From Bacteroidota bacterium (GTDB lineage: Bacteria; Bacteroidota; Ignavibacteria; SZUA-365): a stretch of DNA of 23,775 bases. The notes beneath the pieces were generated by a model that searched no databases, was not told the origin of the DNA, and saw nothing but the letters and a program-made list of their open reading frames with translations. A program made the translations under genes and the position numbers. Within the stretch, counting starts at the first letter, position 1. Every line of letters begins with the position of its first letter. Location of the stretch: the NCBI GenBank assembly GCA_018224345.1, contig JAGTUW010000019.1, forward strand, positions 1 to 23,775, in the 5' to 3' direction. This document shows, in pieces, positions 14,768-22,347 of the stretch.

Positions 14768-16063
14768 ATGGATTATAAAAGAGAATTCAAAATATTCGCA
14801 TGGATGGCGGCGTTTTTCCTCGCCGCATGGTTCATGCCAGTGGGAACAGCGCGCTTTGACAACGCGCTGCTCGAGTCCTTCGAACTGCTTCGCTGGTATG
14901 CGCATGAACATGTGCTGCTCTGCCTGATCCCGGCCTTCTTCATCGCCGGTGTCATCGCAGTTTTTGTCAGTCAGGCTTCGGTGATCAAATATTTCGGGGC
15001 GAATGCCGTCAAATGGAAATCCTATCTCATCGCTTCCGTCTCCGGAACGGTGCTGGCGGTCTGCTCCTGTACCATACTTCCGCTGTTCTCCAGCATACAC
15101 AAACGCGGCGCCGGCCTCGGTCCCGCGATCGCGTTCCTGTATTCAGGTCCAGCCATCAACATCCTCGCCATCATTCTGACAGCCCGCATTCTCGGTGTCG
15201 AACTCGGTATCGCCCGTATCATCGGCGCCGTGGTGTTCAGTATTGTCATCGGTCTGCTGATGGCCTTTTTCTTCCGGCATGAGGAAAGAGAAAAAGCCGC
15301 TGCCCAGCTCAATATTCCCGATGTGGATGACGGGCGTCCGTTCTGGCATACCGCGTTGCATTTCTTTGCGCTGGTCGGTGTGCTGGTATTTGCGAATTGG
15401 GGCGAGCCCGGTGGGGACGCCGGACTGTTCTCCCTCATCTATGAATGGAAATGGCATCTGACCGGCTTCTTCGGTCTTGTCGTTGCCTATACAATGATAC
15501 GCGTTCTGGGAATGAAGGTCCCGCATGTCGTTCTCGCCGCGGTCCCCGTCGCGGTGCTTGCTTTCCTTCTGCCCGGGAACCCGCTCATCCCCTTTGTGGT
15601 CGGAACGGCCGGACTCGTCGTGTTGACCGCCATGTATCAGGGCGAGCCACGGGAGTGGCTGCTCTCAACCTGGGATTTCACCAAGCAGATCATGCCCCTG
15701 CTCGGCGCCGGTGTGCTGGCGGCGGGACTGCTGCTCGGCACTGCCGACGGTGAAGGAATCATTCCGGGTGAATGGGTCGCAGCTCTGGTCGGTGGGAATT
15801 CCCTCGGTGCGAATGCCTTTGCCTCCGTGTTCGGCGCCTTCATGTATTTCGCCACACTGACGGAAGTTCCCATCGTGCAGGGCCTCCTGGCCAGTGGTAT
15901 GGGAAAAGGCCCGGCGCTGGCACTGCTGCTTGCCGGCCCCGCGCTCTCGCTGCCCAATATGCTGGTCATCCGCAGCGTCATGGGAACAAAGAAAACCTCC
16001 GTGTTCATTATTCTTGTCGTTATCATGGCAACCATCTCCGGTATGATATTCGGCACGATGTAA
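14768..16063 (+). CDS. ArsP/DUF318-family permease
   Basis: The 431-aa integral membrane protein belongs to the permease family that includes ArsP, an exporter of trivalent organoarsenicals. The first half has VLAVCSCTILPLFSSIHKRG (Cys99, Cys101) followed by GLGPAIAFLYSGPAINI. The second half repeats the layout: MYFATLTEVPIVQGLL, then GKGPALALLLAGPALSLPN. This is the internal pseudo-symmetry expected for the family. About ten helices are predicted by eye. It lies 49 bases after the arsG-like gene in the same operon, with a GAAAGG ribosome site 11 bases upstream. Substrate is most likely a methyl- or aryl-arsenical, or As(III), given arsM in the convergent operon. ArsP is the nearest label but the symbol is left open. 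Confidence 0.85.
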   Translation: MDYKREFKIFAWMAAFFLAAWFMPVGTARFDNALLESFELLRWYAHEHVLLCLIPAFFIAGVIAVFVSQASVIKYFGANAVKWKSYLIASVSGTVLAVCSCTILPLFSSIHKRGAGLGPAIAFLYSGPAINILAIILTARILGVELGIARIIGAVVFSIVIGLLMAFFFRHEEREKAAAQLNIPDVDDGRPFWHTALHFFALVGVLVFANWGEPGGDAGLFSLIYEWKWHLTGFFGLVVAYTMIRVLGMKVPHVVLAAVPVAVLAFLLPGNPLIPFVVGTAGLVVLTAMYQGEPREWLLSTWDFTKQIMPLLGAGVLAAGLLLGTADGEGIIPGEWVAALVGGNSLGANAFASVFGAFMYFATLTEVPIVQGLLASGMGKGPALALLLAGPALSLPNMLVIRSVMGTKKTSVFIILVVIMATISGMIFGTM

Positions 16064-16145
16064 ACAATTTTCGTGAACCCGCTCCGGTATTCAATAGTGA
16101 CAATGCCTCATTCTTATCGAGTATATAAACAACAGCGGTCGTGCC

Positions 16146-16160
16146 CGCCTGACGCAGGCG
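16146..16160. repeat. Hairpin directly before a start codon
   Basis: CGCCTG-ACG-CAGGCG is a perfect 6-bp stem with a 3-base loop, ending two bases before the ATG at 16163. It occupies the ribosome-binding position of the outer-membrane protein gene and could reduce its translation relative to the upstream permease, or it could be a short REP-like element. Confidence 0.5.
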
Positions 16161-16162
16161 CC

Positions 16163-17110
16163 ATGAACGCTTTCCTTCTGCTCCATGTCCTGCTGTTGTT
16201 TGTATTGTATAGTCTTCCTGCCACGTCCGTCCATGCACAATGTACCTGCATGGGCGGAGCGGCGGTAGGCGGCGCCGCCGCAGGCTACGGGAGCGCCGCA
16301 ATGGGTGTGCTCTCCGGACAGACCCTGCGTGCCGGTTTGGCATACAGCTATGGCTACGGTGACAGCTATCTCCGTGGCTCCGATGCGGCGGAAACGGGCC
16401 CGGTGGAATACTATCGCATGCATTATTCGGATCTTTCGCTTGCCTATGGTGTAAGCGACGCATTGACTATCGAGGCGGGACTTGGCATGTTTCCGCGCAA
16501 ACTCCAGCATTTTCCGGACTATACCATTGTCGGCAGTGGTTTCTCGCATCTGCTTCTCGGTGGGAGATTCCTGTTGCTCGATCGCGTTGCCTCACCGGTG
16601 GAATGGACGATCGGCGGGAACATCCGTATTCCGCTCTCTCAGCCATCGGCATACCTCCCGCAGCACCTGAATCCGTCAACGGGGGCTTTCTCCATCGGCA
16701 TGCATACGCGTCTGGCAAAAAGCGTATTTAAGGACGAATTGTTTCTGCTTCTCTACCAGAGTGTTGATTTCAACAGCAACAACGCTGCAGAGTATCGCTA
16801 TGGTCCGGGTCTGCTCTCTTCGGTCACAGGACTGTGGAAGCTGTCGGATCACCTGATGCTGTTGACAGAAATCCGCCATGATTATCGTATGTCTGACGTT
16901 CTCTATGGAGAACGTATTTATGACAGTGGAAGCAGAACGCTTGTCCTTTCTCCACAGATCGGAATCCGTGCCGGGCAACTGACCTTCCTGCCGTTTCTCG
17001 ACTATCCGCTGTACAGGAATTACAACGGACATCAACTGGCCAACGATTTTACCACTGGACTTACTGTCATCTGGCAAGGTGCGGACAATGAAACGATATA
17101 TACTCCCTGA
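16163..17110 (+). CDS. Outer-membrane beta-barrel protein
   Basis: The 315-aa product has a signal peptide (MNAFLLLHVLLLFVLYSL, ending SVHAQ), a Gly/Ala-rich head with CTCMGG, and then alternating amphipathic strands (LRAGLAYSYGYGDSYL, SLAYGVSDALTIEAGL, HLLLGGRFLLL, LTFLPFLDYPLYRNY) to the C-terminus. That is the look of a transporter-type outer-membrane barrel. I take the ATG at 16163 because it begins the signal peptide; an upstream GTG at 16073 keeps the frame open but adds unlikely residues. It is co-transcribed with the arsenic permease, so it may provide an outer-membrane exit for arsenicals. No specific family name could be assigned. Confidence 0.75.
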   Translation: MNAFLLLHVLLLFVLYSLPATSVHAQCTCMGGAAVGGAAAGYGSAAMGVLSGQTLRAGLAYSYGYGDSYLRGSDAAETGPVEYYRMHYSDLSLAYGVSDALTIEAGLGMFPRKLQHFPDYTIVGSGFSHLLLGGRFLLLDRVASPVEWTIGGNIRIPLSQPSAYLPQHLNPSTGAFSIGMHTRLAKSVFKDELFLLLYQSVDFNSNNAAEYRYGPGLLSSVTGLWKLSDHLMLLTEIRHDYRMSDVLYGERIYDSGSRTLVLSPQIGIRAGQLTFLPFLDYPLYRNYNGHQLANDFTTGLTVIWQGADNETIYTP

Positions 17111-17486
17111 CTGCATACTCGTATCCCTGTTGCTGCTGCTCTCCGCCTGTGACGGAAACACGGTCGAACCTCCGGTACAGACTCCGTCGGGAACGCCGGT
17201 CACCTTTATAGAAATCGGTAGTATCCATTGCGAACCCTGCCGCATGATGCAACCCATCATGGAGTCCCTCGCGGATAAATACGGCCCGGACCAATTGACG
17301 GTGCTTTTCCTGGATGTGATAAAGGACAAGCCGGAAGCGGATATATACCGCATCCGTGTCATGCCCACCCAGGTGTTTCTCGATGAGGATGGGGTGGAGT
17401 TTCACAGACATGAGGGCTTTTATCCGGAAGAGGAAATCGACTCGTTGCTGGCAGGACGCAACCTCACTCTGCTGCCCGGGAAATAA
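17088..17486 (+). CDS. Thioredoxin-fold lipoprotein
   Basis: The 132-aa protein carries a lipobox (LVSLLLLLSAC, lipidated Cys21), a short linker, and a thioredoxin domain with FIEIGSIHCEPCRMMQP (CxxC, Cys48 and Cys51), VLFLDV and the cis-proline loop VMPTQVFLDEDG. It is therefore a membrane-tethered periplasmic thiol oxidoreductase. The ATG at 17088 overlaps the end of the barrel gene by 23 bases and is preceded by AAGGTG. It is the last gene of the plus-strand operon and likely receives electrons from the CcdA-type protein. A related lipoprotein (17582-18007) ends the convergent operon, so the regulon has one at each inner end. Confidence 0.88.
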   Translation: MKRYILPDCILVSLLLLLSACDGNTVEPPVQTPSGTPVTFIEIGSIHCEPCRMMQPIMESLADKYGPDQLTVLFLDVIKDKPEADIYRIRVMPTQVFLDEDGVEFHRHEGFYPEEEIDSLLAGRNLTLLPGK

Positions 17487-17581
17487 CTGCCCGGCTGCAA
17501 CGAGGGGGGAGGCACGGATGTGTCATACAATCATTTTGTCAGGCAGGGAAGGACAGTGGCGCCCATATGTGGCGGGCCGTT

Positions 17582-18007
17582 TTACTTCTGCAATCTCAGA
17601 TGTTGCAATTCAGCGAGAATCTCATCCTTCGATGACGTTCCCCTGTGCCGCGAGTGTTCGTTGCCGGCTTCATCGAACATGATCCGGGCGGGAATGACAG
17701 TGATATTCCACTCCGCAAACAATTCCGGGGAGTCTTCCCAGAAGACGATCCCGATGCGGACGTCCGGGTGTTCCATTCCGATCTCCGTTAGTATGCTGCG
17801 CATTTCCATGCAGGGCAGGCAGCGCTTTCCGCCGAACTGCACTATCGTCGTCGTTCCCGATGCGAGGAAGGACCCGAAGCTCTTCATATCGAGTTCGGTG
17901 ATGATCGATGCCGACGGCGTTTCATGCGCGGCTTCGTCACCCCTCCCCCCACAGGAAGCATGCAGCAGGAGAAAGAGTAGTGTGACGGGCAGGAGGAGTG
18001 TGCGCAT
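17582..18007 (-). CDS. Thioredoxin-fold lipoprotein, second copy
   Basis: The 141-aa product has a lipobox (LLFLLLHASC, Cys19). The thioredoxin domain contains TTIVQFGGKRCLPCMEM (CxxC, Cys63 and Cys66), IGIVFWEDSPELFAEW and the cis-proline segment ITVIPARIMFDEAG. Sequence between the motifs differs from the 17088-17486 protein, so it is a homologue rather than a recent duplicate. The start at 18007 is four bases after the arsM stop and opens the signal peptide; the frame is open further upstream inside arsM but is only a shadow there. It is the last gene of the minus-strand operon. Expected place of action is the periplasm, keeping a cysteine partner reduced. Confidence 0.88.
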   Translation of the reverse strand: MRTLLLPVTLLFLLLHASCGGRGDEAAHETPSASIITELDMKSFGSFLASGTTTIVQFGGKRCLPCMEMRSILTEIGMEHPDVRIGIVFWEDSPELFAEWNITVIPARIMFDEAGNEHSRHRGTSSKDEILAELQHLRLQK

Positions 18008-18011
18008 ACAA

Positions 18012-18827
18012 TCAACCGGCGGGTTTGAAGGCACGTACCGTGACGCTGAGAAGACGCGCGCCTCCCATGGTGCGTTGTTCCGGGGGGAGCTCCGCCAGTT
18101 CTTTCTCCAGAATTTCTGCCGGAATGACAATGTCCTTGCGCTTCGGAACAGTCACATCCACGAAGCCGGTATTGTCAATGATCTCCAGATAGCGTTCCTG
18201 ACGTTCCGCTCCGGAAACGCAGCCGGCATACATCGTCGCGACAGAGCGCAGTGCATCGGGCATCTCTCCCTCGACGACGATATCGGAAACCGTGAAACTG
18301 CCACCGGGTTTGAGGACGCGCAGAATTTCCGCAAAAGCTGCGGCCTTGTCAGGGACGAGGTTCAGCACGCAGTTCGAGACGACCACATCGACCGAATTGC
18401 TGTCAACAGGCAAGGCCTCGATTTCTCCCCGGCGGAAGTCCACATGTGAAATCCCGAGCTTGTGTTTGTTTTCTTCGGCTTTCGCAATCATCGCTTCCGT
18501 CATGTCCACGCCGATAACAAGGCCATCAGAACCGACTTCCCGCGCTGCGATGAACACGTCGTTTCCCGCGCCGCTGCCGAGGTCCAGCACAGTCATCCCC
18601 GGCTGTATGCCTGCGTGATCAGTGGGAATGCCGCAACCGAGTCCGAGATCCGCCTCGGCGATATAGCCCTCCCTGCCTGTATAATCGTCCGACATGATCG
18701 TGTAGGTTCCGTCCCCGCAACAGGCGGTGGTGCCACAGCAGGATGCGGCGTTTTCATCGAGTGGCTGTTCGGCGATGACAGTGTATTTATCCTTGACGAT
18801 GTCTTTGAGTTGCTCCGGTGTTGCCAT
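18012..18827 (-). CDS. arsM: Arsenite methyltransferase
   Basis: ArsM transfers methyl groups from S-adenosylmethionine to As(III). The 271-aa protein has the SAM motif TVLDLGSGAGNDVFIAA (residues ~79-95) with IGVDMTEAMIAKA after it. It has the three family cysteines in usual contexts: Cys65 (LGLGCGIP), Cys153 (VSNCVLNLVPDK) and Cys203 (YAGCVSGA), which bind As(III). An N-terminal ASCCGTTACCG cluster (Cys30, 31, 36, 37) adds four more thiols, common in bacterial members. No clear ribosome site precedes the ATG at 18827. It lies downstream of the DUF1573 genes in one transcription unit. Products would be methylarsenicals, possible cargo for the ArsP-like permease of the convergent operon. Confidence 0.96.
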   Translation of the reverse strand: MATPEQLKDIVKDKYTVIAEQPLDENAASCCGTTACCGDGTYTIMSDDYTGREGYIAEADLGLGCGIPTDHAGIQPGMTVLDLGSGAGNDVFIAAREVGSDGLVIGVDMTEAMIAKAEENKHKLGISHVDFRRGEIEALPVDSNSVDVVVSNCVLNLVPDKAAAFAEILRVLKPGGSFTVSDIVVEGEMPDALRSVATMYAGCVSGAERQERYLEIIDNTGFVDVTVPKRKDIVIPAEILEKELAELPPEQRTMGGARLLSVTVRAFKPAG

Positions 18828-18882
18828 GGTATATGTGAGTATAGAATGTTGAGAAAATGTGAGTTAATAGAGGGGCCGGGTA

Positions 18883-19635
18883 TTACGGACGGGAGATCGT
18901 GCCGGTGAATTCGACCTGCCGTGTTTCGTCGTGGCCATGCATGCGCAGACTTCCCCGCAACTGTCCTTCGTGGCGGGGAACGAATTGAACGCGAATTTCC
19001 TGTGTTTCCTGTGGCGCAAGTGTGAATTCCTTCGGTGTCACTTCCACCTTGTCAATTGGGAGCATCTGCGGATGTGAACTGCCGTCAGCGCCACGATATT
19101 CCACGGACAGCGCCCCCTCGACGTCCGTGATCTGCTGCTGCTCCCCGGAGATATTCGTCAGCCGCACGGTGGCTGTCGCGGTATTGTGCAGCGTCATTGC
19201 TCCGGGCTCGACAGGATCCGGTGATACGGAGAAAAAGGACTGGATATCTGCTTCCATGCGGAGAACGTATTGCCGCCTGCTGTCGCCCTCGGTGTAGACG
19301 GAAACCGCCTTGTTGATGCGTCCGACCGTGGAACGCGGCGCGACGAAGCGGACACTGAGTCTGGCTGTTTCTCCCGGTGCGATGCTGTTCGTTGATATGC
19401 TCGTCGGCGTGCAACTGCATCCTGCCTGCACCTTCGTCACGAACACGGTATCCGCGCAGTTGTTGCGCAGGATGAAGTCATGTTCCGGCCGGTCGCGATG
19501 ATGAATGCTCCCCAGCGAATGCGTCGATCCGCCCTCGACGGTCAGACAGGCATCACGCTGTCTCTGGCCGGAAGCGCTCATCGTCAGCAGAACGATGAGA
19601 AAAAGGGGAGAGAGGCGACGTATGAGTATGCACAT
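18883..19635 (-). CDS. Secreted DUF1573 protein 3
   Basis: The 250-aa protein has a signal peptide (MCILIRRLSPLFLIVLLTMSASG) and two Ig-like halves. The first carries the DUF1573 signature FVTKVQAGCSCTPTSI (Cys73, Cys75) followed by IAPGETARLSVRF. The second ends with APQETQEIRVQFVPRHEGQL. Further cysteines at 30 and 60 could pair. DUF1573 is a beta-sandwich family of unknown function common in Bacteroidota. The start at 19635 is the one that begins the signal peptide. It follows the previous DUF1573 gene closely and precedes arsM. Confidence 0.85.
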   Translation of the reverse strand: MCILIRRLSPLFLIVLLTMSASGQRQRDACLTVEGGSTHSLGSIHHRDRPEHDFILRNNCADTVFVTKVQAGCSCTPTSISTNSIAPGETARLSVRFVAPRSTVGRINKAVSVYTEGDSRRQYVLRMEADIQSFFSVSPDPVEPGAMTLHNTATATVRLTNISGEQQQITDVEGALSVEYRGADGSSHPQMLPIDKVEVTPKEFTLAPQETQEIRVQFVPRHEGQLRGSLRMHGHDETRQVEFTGTISRP

Positions 19636-19701
19636 GGTTGCTTGCAGTCCTGTATGCCTGTCGTGATCATGCCGCTGTTGTGGTGCATGTCGCACGATAC
19701 G

Positions 19702-20469
19702 TTATTCCTGTTGTGCTTCCATCCCTTTGACGACGCCGAATACATAGATGACAGCTGCGCTCTGGCCGATTTTAAGTCCGACCGAACCATTAAACTGTCC
19801 CGGAGCCATTGGTGTGACTTCGATGATGAAATCCTGTTGTTCGCCTGGCACCAGGCGCATTTCCGTCGGCGTGACCGTGCCACCGTCCATCTGTTTCGTC
19901 AACTGTCCGCCGGTTTCGCTGTCCGTCACATAGGCGAGGAAGTTGACGCCGGTGGTTTCCACGAAAATCTCCTTGTCCGAGGTATTCGTGATCGTCGACT
20001 TTGTCGATACCCGTTCGCCGACAGTCAGGTCTTTGAGCTGAATATAGGAAGGTTGAATGTCAATATCTGTCCGTACTGTCGCGATGATGCGCAACATGGA
20101 ATGCTCCTTCTCCTCTCCCTCAAGAAACACCCGGATGACTTTGGAGACGCGTCCTCTGGACCCACGCGTCGGGGTGAATTTCACATGAATTCTGGCCTGT
20201 TCGCCTGGAGCGAGCAGTTTGTCGGAGATCACCGCGGCCGTGCAACCGCAGGAAGCGCGCGCATAGGCAATCTCCACATCCTCATCGCAGGTGTTTTCGA
20301 AAACGAAGGTGTGTTCTACGGTATCGGTTTGTTCGATTTCTCCGAAGTCATGCGATGTGGAGCCGACGATGCGGAAACATTCCTTGTGTGCTTCCTGCGC
20401 GAACAGCGGGGGAAATGTGTTGCCTGCGACGAGGAAGAAGGCAAGGAGAAAGACAATGCGAAGATTCAT
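19702..20469 (-). CDS. Secreted DUF1573 protein 2
   Basis: The 255-aa product has a signal peptide (MNLRIVFLLAFFLVAGN, cleaved after PLFAQ). The DUF1573 core reads HDFGEIEQTDTVEHTFVFEN, then YARASCGCTAAVISDKLL and APGEQARIHVKFTP, with Cys74 and Cys76 in the GCxC-like loop and extra Cys31 and Cys61. A second Ig-like half ends in GQFNGSVGLKIGQSA. It has closely spaced neighbours of the same family on both sides, so this is the middle of a tandem triplet. Role unknown; the position in an arsenic-responsive operon suggests an envelope thiol or arsenic-binding function. Confidence 0.88.
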   Translation of the reverse strand: MNLRIVFLLAFFLVAGNTFPPLFAQEAHKECFRIVGSTSHDFGEIEQTDTVEHTFVFENTCDEDVEIAYARASCGCTAAVISDKLLAPGEQARIHVKFTPTRGSRGRVSKVIRVFLEGEEKEHSMLRIIATVRTDIDIQPSYIQLKDLTVGERVSTKSTITNTSDKEIFVETTGVNFLAYVTDSETGGQLTKQMDGGTVTPTEMRLVPGEQQDFIIEVTPMAPGQFNGSVGLKIGQSAAVIYVFGVVKGMEAQQE

Positions 20470-20529
20470 GGGGTCATCCTGCTGTTGATGGATGAAAAAA
20501 GTGCAATGAATGCGTGTATTGCGCGAAGG

Positions 20530-21258
20530 TTATTGCTTTCCGAGCACGACGCCGACGACGGGGACACGGATTTCCGAATCGCTGGCGATGACGCGGAGAA
20601 AGCCGTTGATCTGTCCTCTCTCCTGCGGACGGAAAACTACATCCAGGCTGCCCGTTTCTCCCGGCTGAAGGACATCGGTGGAAAGAGACGTTTCGAGATC
20701 GGTGAATTTCTCGCTGCGCATGCGTCCTGTCTCTCCGCCGCTGTTATTGAAAGCAGTCAGTTCCGGGTGAATTGCCGTGATGCTGACCGCTTCCTCACTG
20801 TGCGATTGCAATGTCACGGTGACGCGCGCCGTTTCGCCTTCCGTGATGCGGAAGCTGATGCGTGCGGGTTCGAAAGCGACATCGCCGACGATAGTGGCAC
20901 GAATGCGCAGCGTTTCGATCTGCTGCTCGCTGTTGTTATCGAGCACACCGAGTTGGACGCTTTTGCGTACTTCGCCGAGCATATACGGGCCGGCTTCGAA
21001 CATCACGCTGATACGTGCCGAATCACCGGGTGGGAGTATCGATGTGCTGAGGTTCGCCTGCGTGCAACCGCATCCGGCTCTGAGATCACCGAGGCGGACT
21101 GTATCCCTGCCGGTATTGTACACCGTGAACGTGGCCTCGCGGGTCTCGAGCTGTCGCATCGTGCCGAGATCGCGGAGCATCGTGTCATACTGTATCTGCT
21201 GTGCATGCGAATAAGAGGTCAGTGCAAGTGCGAGCGGTAAGAGAAAGAAGTATTTCAT
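20530..21258 (-). CDS. Secreted DUF1573 protein 1
   Basis: The 242-aa product has a signal peptide (MKYFFLLPLALALTSYSHAQ) and the DUF1573 block TFTVYNTGRDTVRLG, LRAGCGCTQANLS (Cys63, Cys65) and LPPGDSARISVMFEAG. A second half ends in VVFRPQERGQINGFLRV. Unlike the other two it lacks the extra paired cysteines. The ATG at 21258 starts the signal peptide; the frame is open to 21300 but without homology. It is the second gene of the minus-strand operon, ~140 bases after the mini-thioredoxin. Confidence 0.88.
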   Translation of the reverse strand: MKYFFLLPLALALTSYSHAQQIQYDTMLRDLGTMRQLETREATFTVYNTGRDTVRLGDLRAGCGCTQANLSTSILPPGDSARISVMFEAGPYMLGEVRKSVQLGVLDNNSEQQIETLRIRATIVGDVAFEPARISFRITEGETARVTVTLQSHSEEAVSITAIHPELTAFNNSGGETGRMRSEKFTDLETSLSTDVLQPGETGSLDVVFRPQERGQINGFLRVIASDSEIRVPVVGVVLGKQ

Positions 21259-21400
21259 GATTCTGTGTCTGTTGTGTGTGTATGCTTCCGAGTAAAACAC
21301 TCCGGAGCTGGAAAGTTACACCTGAAGCAAGCGAATGAACCCTCGGAGAACGAACCCGTTGTACTCCTTGAGCGGGCGACTTGTTCACGGAAAGAGGGTC

Positions 21401-21649
21401 TCATGCCGGGGACGCGTTCCGTATCCATTGCTCGAGGGTCGCCGGTACGGGCAGTTTCCCCTGTACCTTCAGTGTCCCGTTGATGATCAGGGCCGGGGTC
21501 AGCCAGACGCCGTGATCGATAAAGGCTTCCGCATCCGTCACCTTGACCACGCGGGCCTCCGCGCCGAGCTTCTCCACCGTCTCACGGCACATCTCCTCGA
21601 GGCGCAGACATTTCGGGCATCCCGGTCCGAGTACGAGTATCTCCGTCAT
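21401..21649 (-). CDS. Second GPGCxKC mini-thioredoxin (ArsE-like)
   Basis: The 82-aa protein begins MTEILVLGPGCPKCLRLEE with active-site Cys11 and Cys14 and an additional Cys nearby (EEMCRETV). It ends with the cis-proline part GVWLTPALIINGTLKVQGK. It is a paralogue of the 13293-13523 protein. I chose the ATG at 21649, which has AAAGGTGA upstream; the longer open frame runs through the promoter and operator and cannot be coding. It is the first gene of the minus-strand operon, 66 bases downstream of the ArsR-type palindrome. It probably reduces a partner in the same thiol relay. Confidence 0.88.
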   Translation of the reverse strand: MTEILVLGPGCPKCLRLEEMCRETVEKLGAEARVVKVTDAEAFIDHGVWLTPALIINGTLKVQGKLPVPATLEQWIRNASPA

Positions 21650-21714
21650 GATATCACCTTTCCTTTCCTGTCTCCACATATCGCGGTAGTTTGTCCGCAG
21701 CGACATGTATCTGT

Positions 21715-21734
21715 ATTTCGTAATAATACGAAAT
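21715..21734. promoter_or_regulatory. Putative ArsR operator 2
   Basis: Read on the minus strand this is ATTTCGTATTATTACGAAAT, an inverted repeat with perfect 8-bp arms. The arms are identical to those at 12780-12799 upstream of arsR. The -10 box TATTAT of the minus-strand promoter lies at its centre. This ties the DUF1573/arsM operon to the same regulator. Confidence 0.85.
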
Positions 21735-21751
21735 GATTTCACTCCGGTCAA
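21723..21751 (-). promoter_or_regulatory. Promoter of the minus-strand arsenic operon
   Basis: On the minus strand TTGACC (21751-21746), a 17-bp spacer and TATTAT (21728-21723) make a strong sigma70-like promoter. Predicted transcription begins near 21716, giving a leader of about 67 bases before the mini-thioredoxin gene. Confidence 0.75.
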
Positions 21752-22312
21752 GGTACTGTTTATCCCCCGCCACCGCATGGATTCAAATTGATAATCTTCC
21801 AACCGCGTAATCCGGGCGAAGGTCAGACTGCTGTGGTACGCCAATGATCTCGTTGTCTGGTGCAGGCCATCGATTATAATTCACCGGAACTGCCATGCGT
21901 ACGCTCTGTGCGACAGATTGCTGATGTTCTGCATGACGCAAAGCGATCCGGTATCCAAACTGCTTGCAACTGATAGGATTGCGAAATCGAGAAATGTGCG
22001 TCCTCGAACATCCTGCCCCCGGCTCGCTTCCGTATCTCCTCAGTGGCCTGCAATATGAACGGCAGTTTTGTATAAGCACCGGCATCCCTCTCCACCCCCA
22101 CGCACGATGTAGCGATTTCCCTGTTGCGGCCGTTCAACGGCGGCGAAAAAGGGAAATTTTCACTTTCGCACACAGAAATTAAACAGAATTAAAAATTTTA
22201 TTTTTCTCATGTATGTACTCTTCTCCCTGTTTAATTCGTAATATATCAGCGATGTAGGGTATGTGGACCTCCCAGAGGTGAATTATCCGCAAATAAAACA
22301 GTAATTTTTTAC
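21752..22312. other. Intergenic region with no convincing gene
   Basis: Two overlapping minus-strand open frames of about 100 codons (21783-22085 and 21874-22173) have no ribosome site, no signal peptide and no family I recognise; a decayed gene is possible. The right part (22160-22312) is strongly AT-rich. It holds a perfect inverted repeat, AATTAAACAG at 22177-22186 and CTGTTTAATT at 22227-22236. Confidence 0.5.
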
Positions 22313-22341
22313 TTGACTATAGGGAATTGTATGCTTATTCT
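22313..22341 (+). promoter_or_regulatory. Promoter of the structured RNA
   Basis: TTGACT (22313-22318), a 17-bp spacer and TATTCT (22336-22341) form a good sigma70-type promoter at the end of an AT-rich stretch. Predicted start of transcription is near 22348. Confidence 0.6.
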
Positions 22342-22347
22342 TGCTGC

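Noticed and set aside
17487..17581. Bidirectional terminator between the convergent operons
   Set aside because: A weak GC-rich hairpin followed by TTTTA can be drawn near 17560-17586, but the stem is only about four uninterrupted pairs, too poor to list.
17520..18449. Plus-strand open frame of 309 codons
   Set aside because: It is antisense to the thioredoxin lipoprotein gene and arsM, both recognisable by motifs.
19480..21240. Long plus-strand open frame of 586 codons
   Set aside because: It is antisense to two complete DUF1573 genes and part of a third, all with signal peptides and conserved motifs on the minus strand. It is a shadow frame in GC-rich DNA.
21783..22173. Two overlapping minus-strand frames of ~100 codons
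   Set aside because: They have no ribosome site, export signal or recognisable family, and they overlap each other. A decayed gene cannot be excluded, so the area is described only as intergenic.
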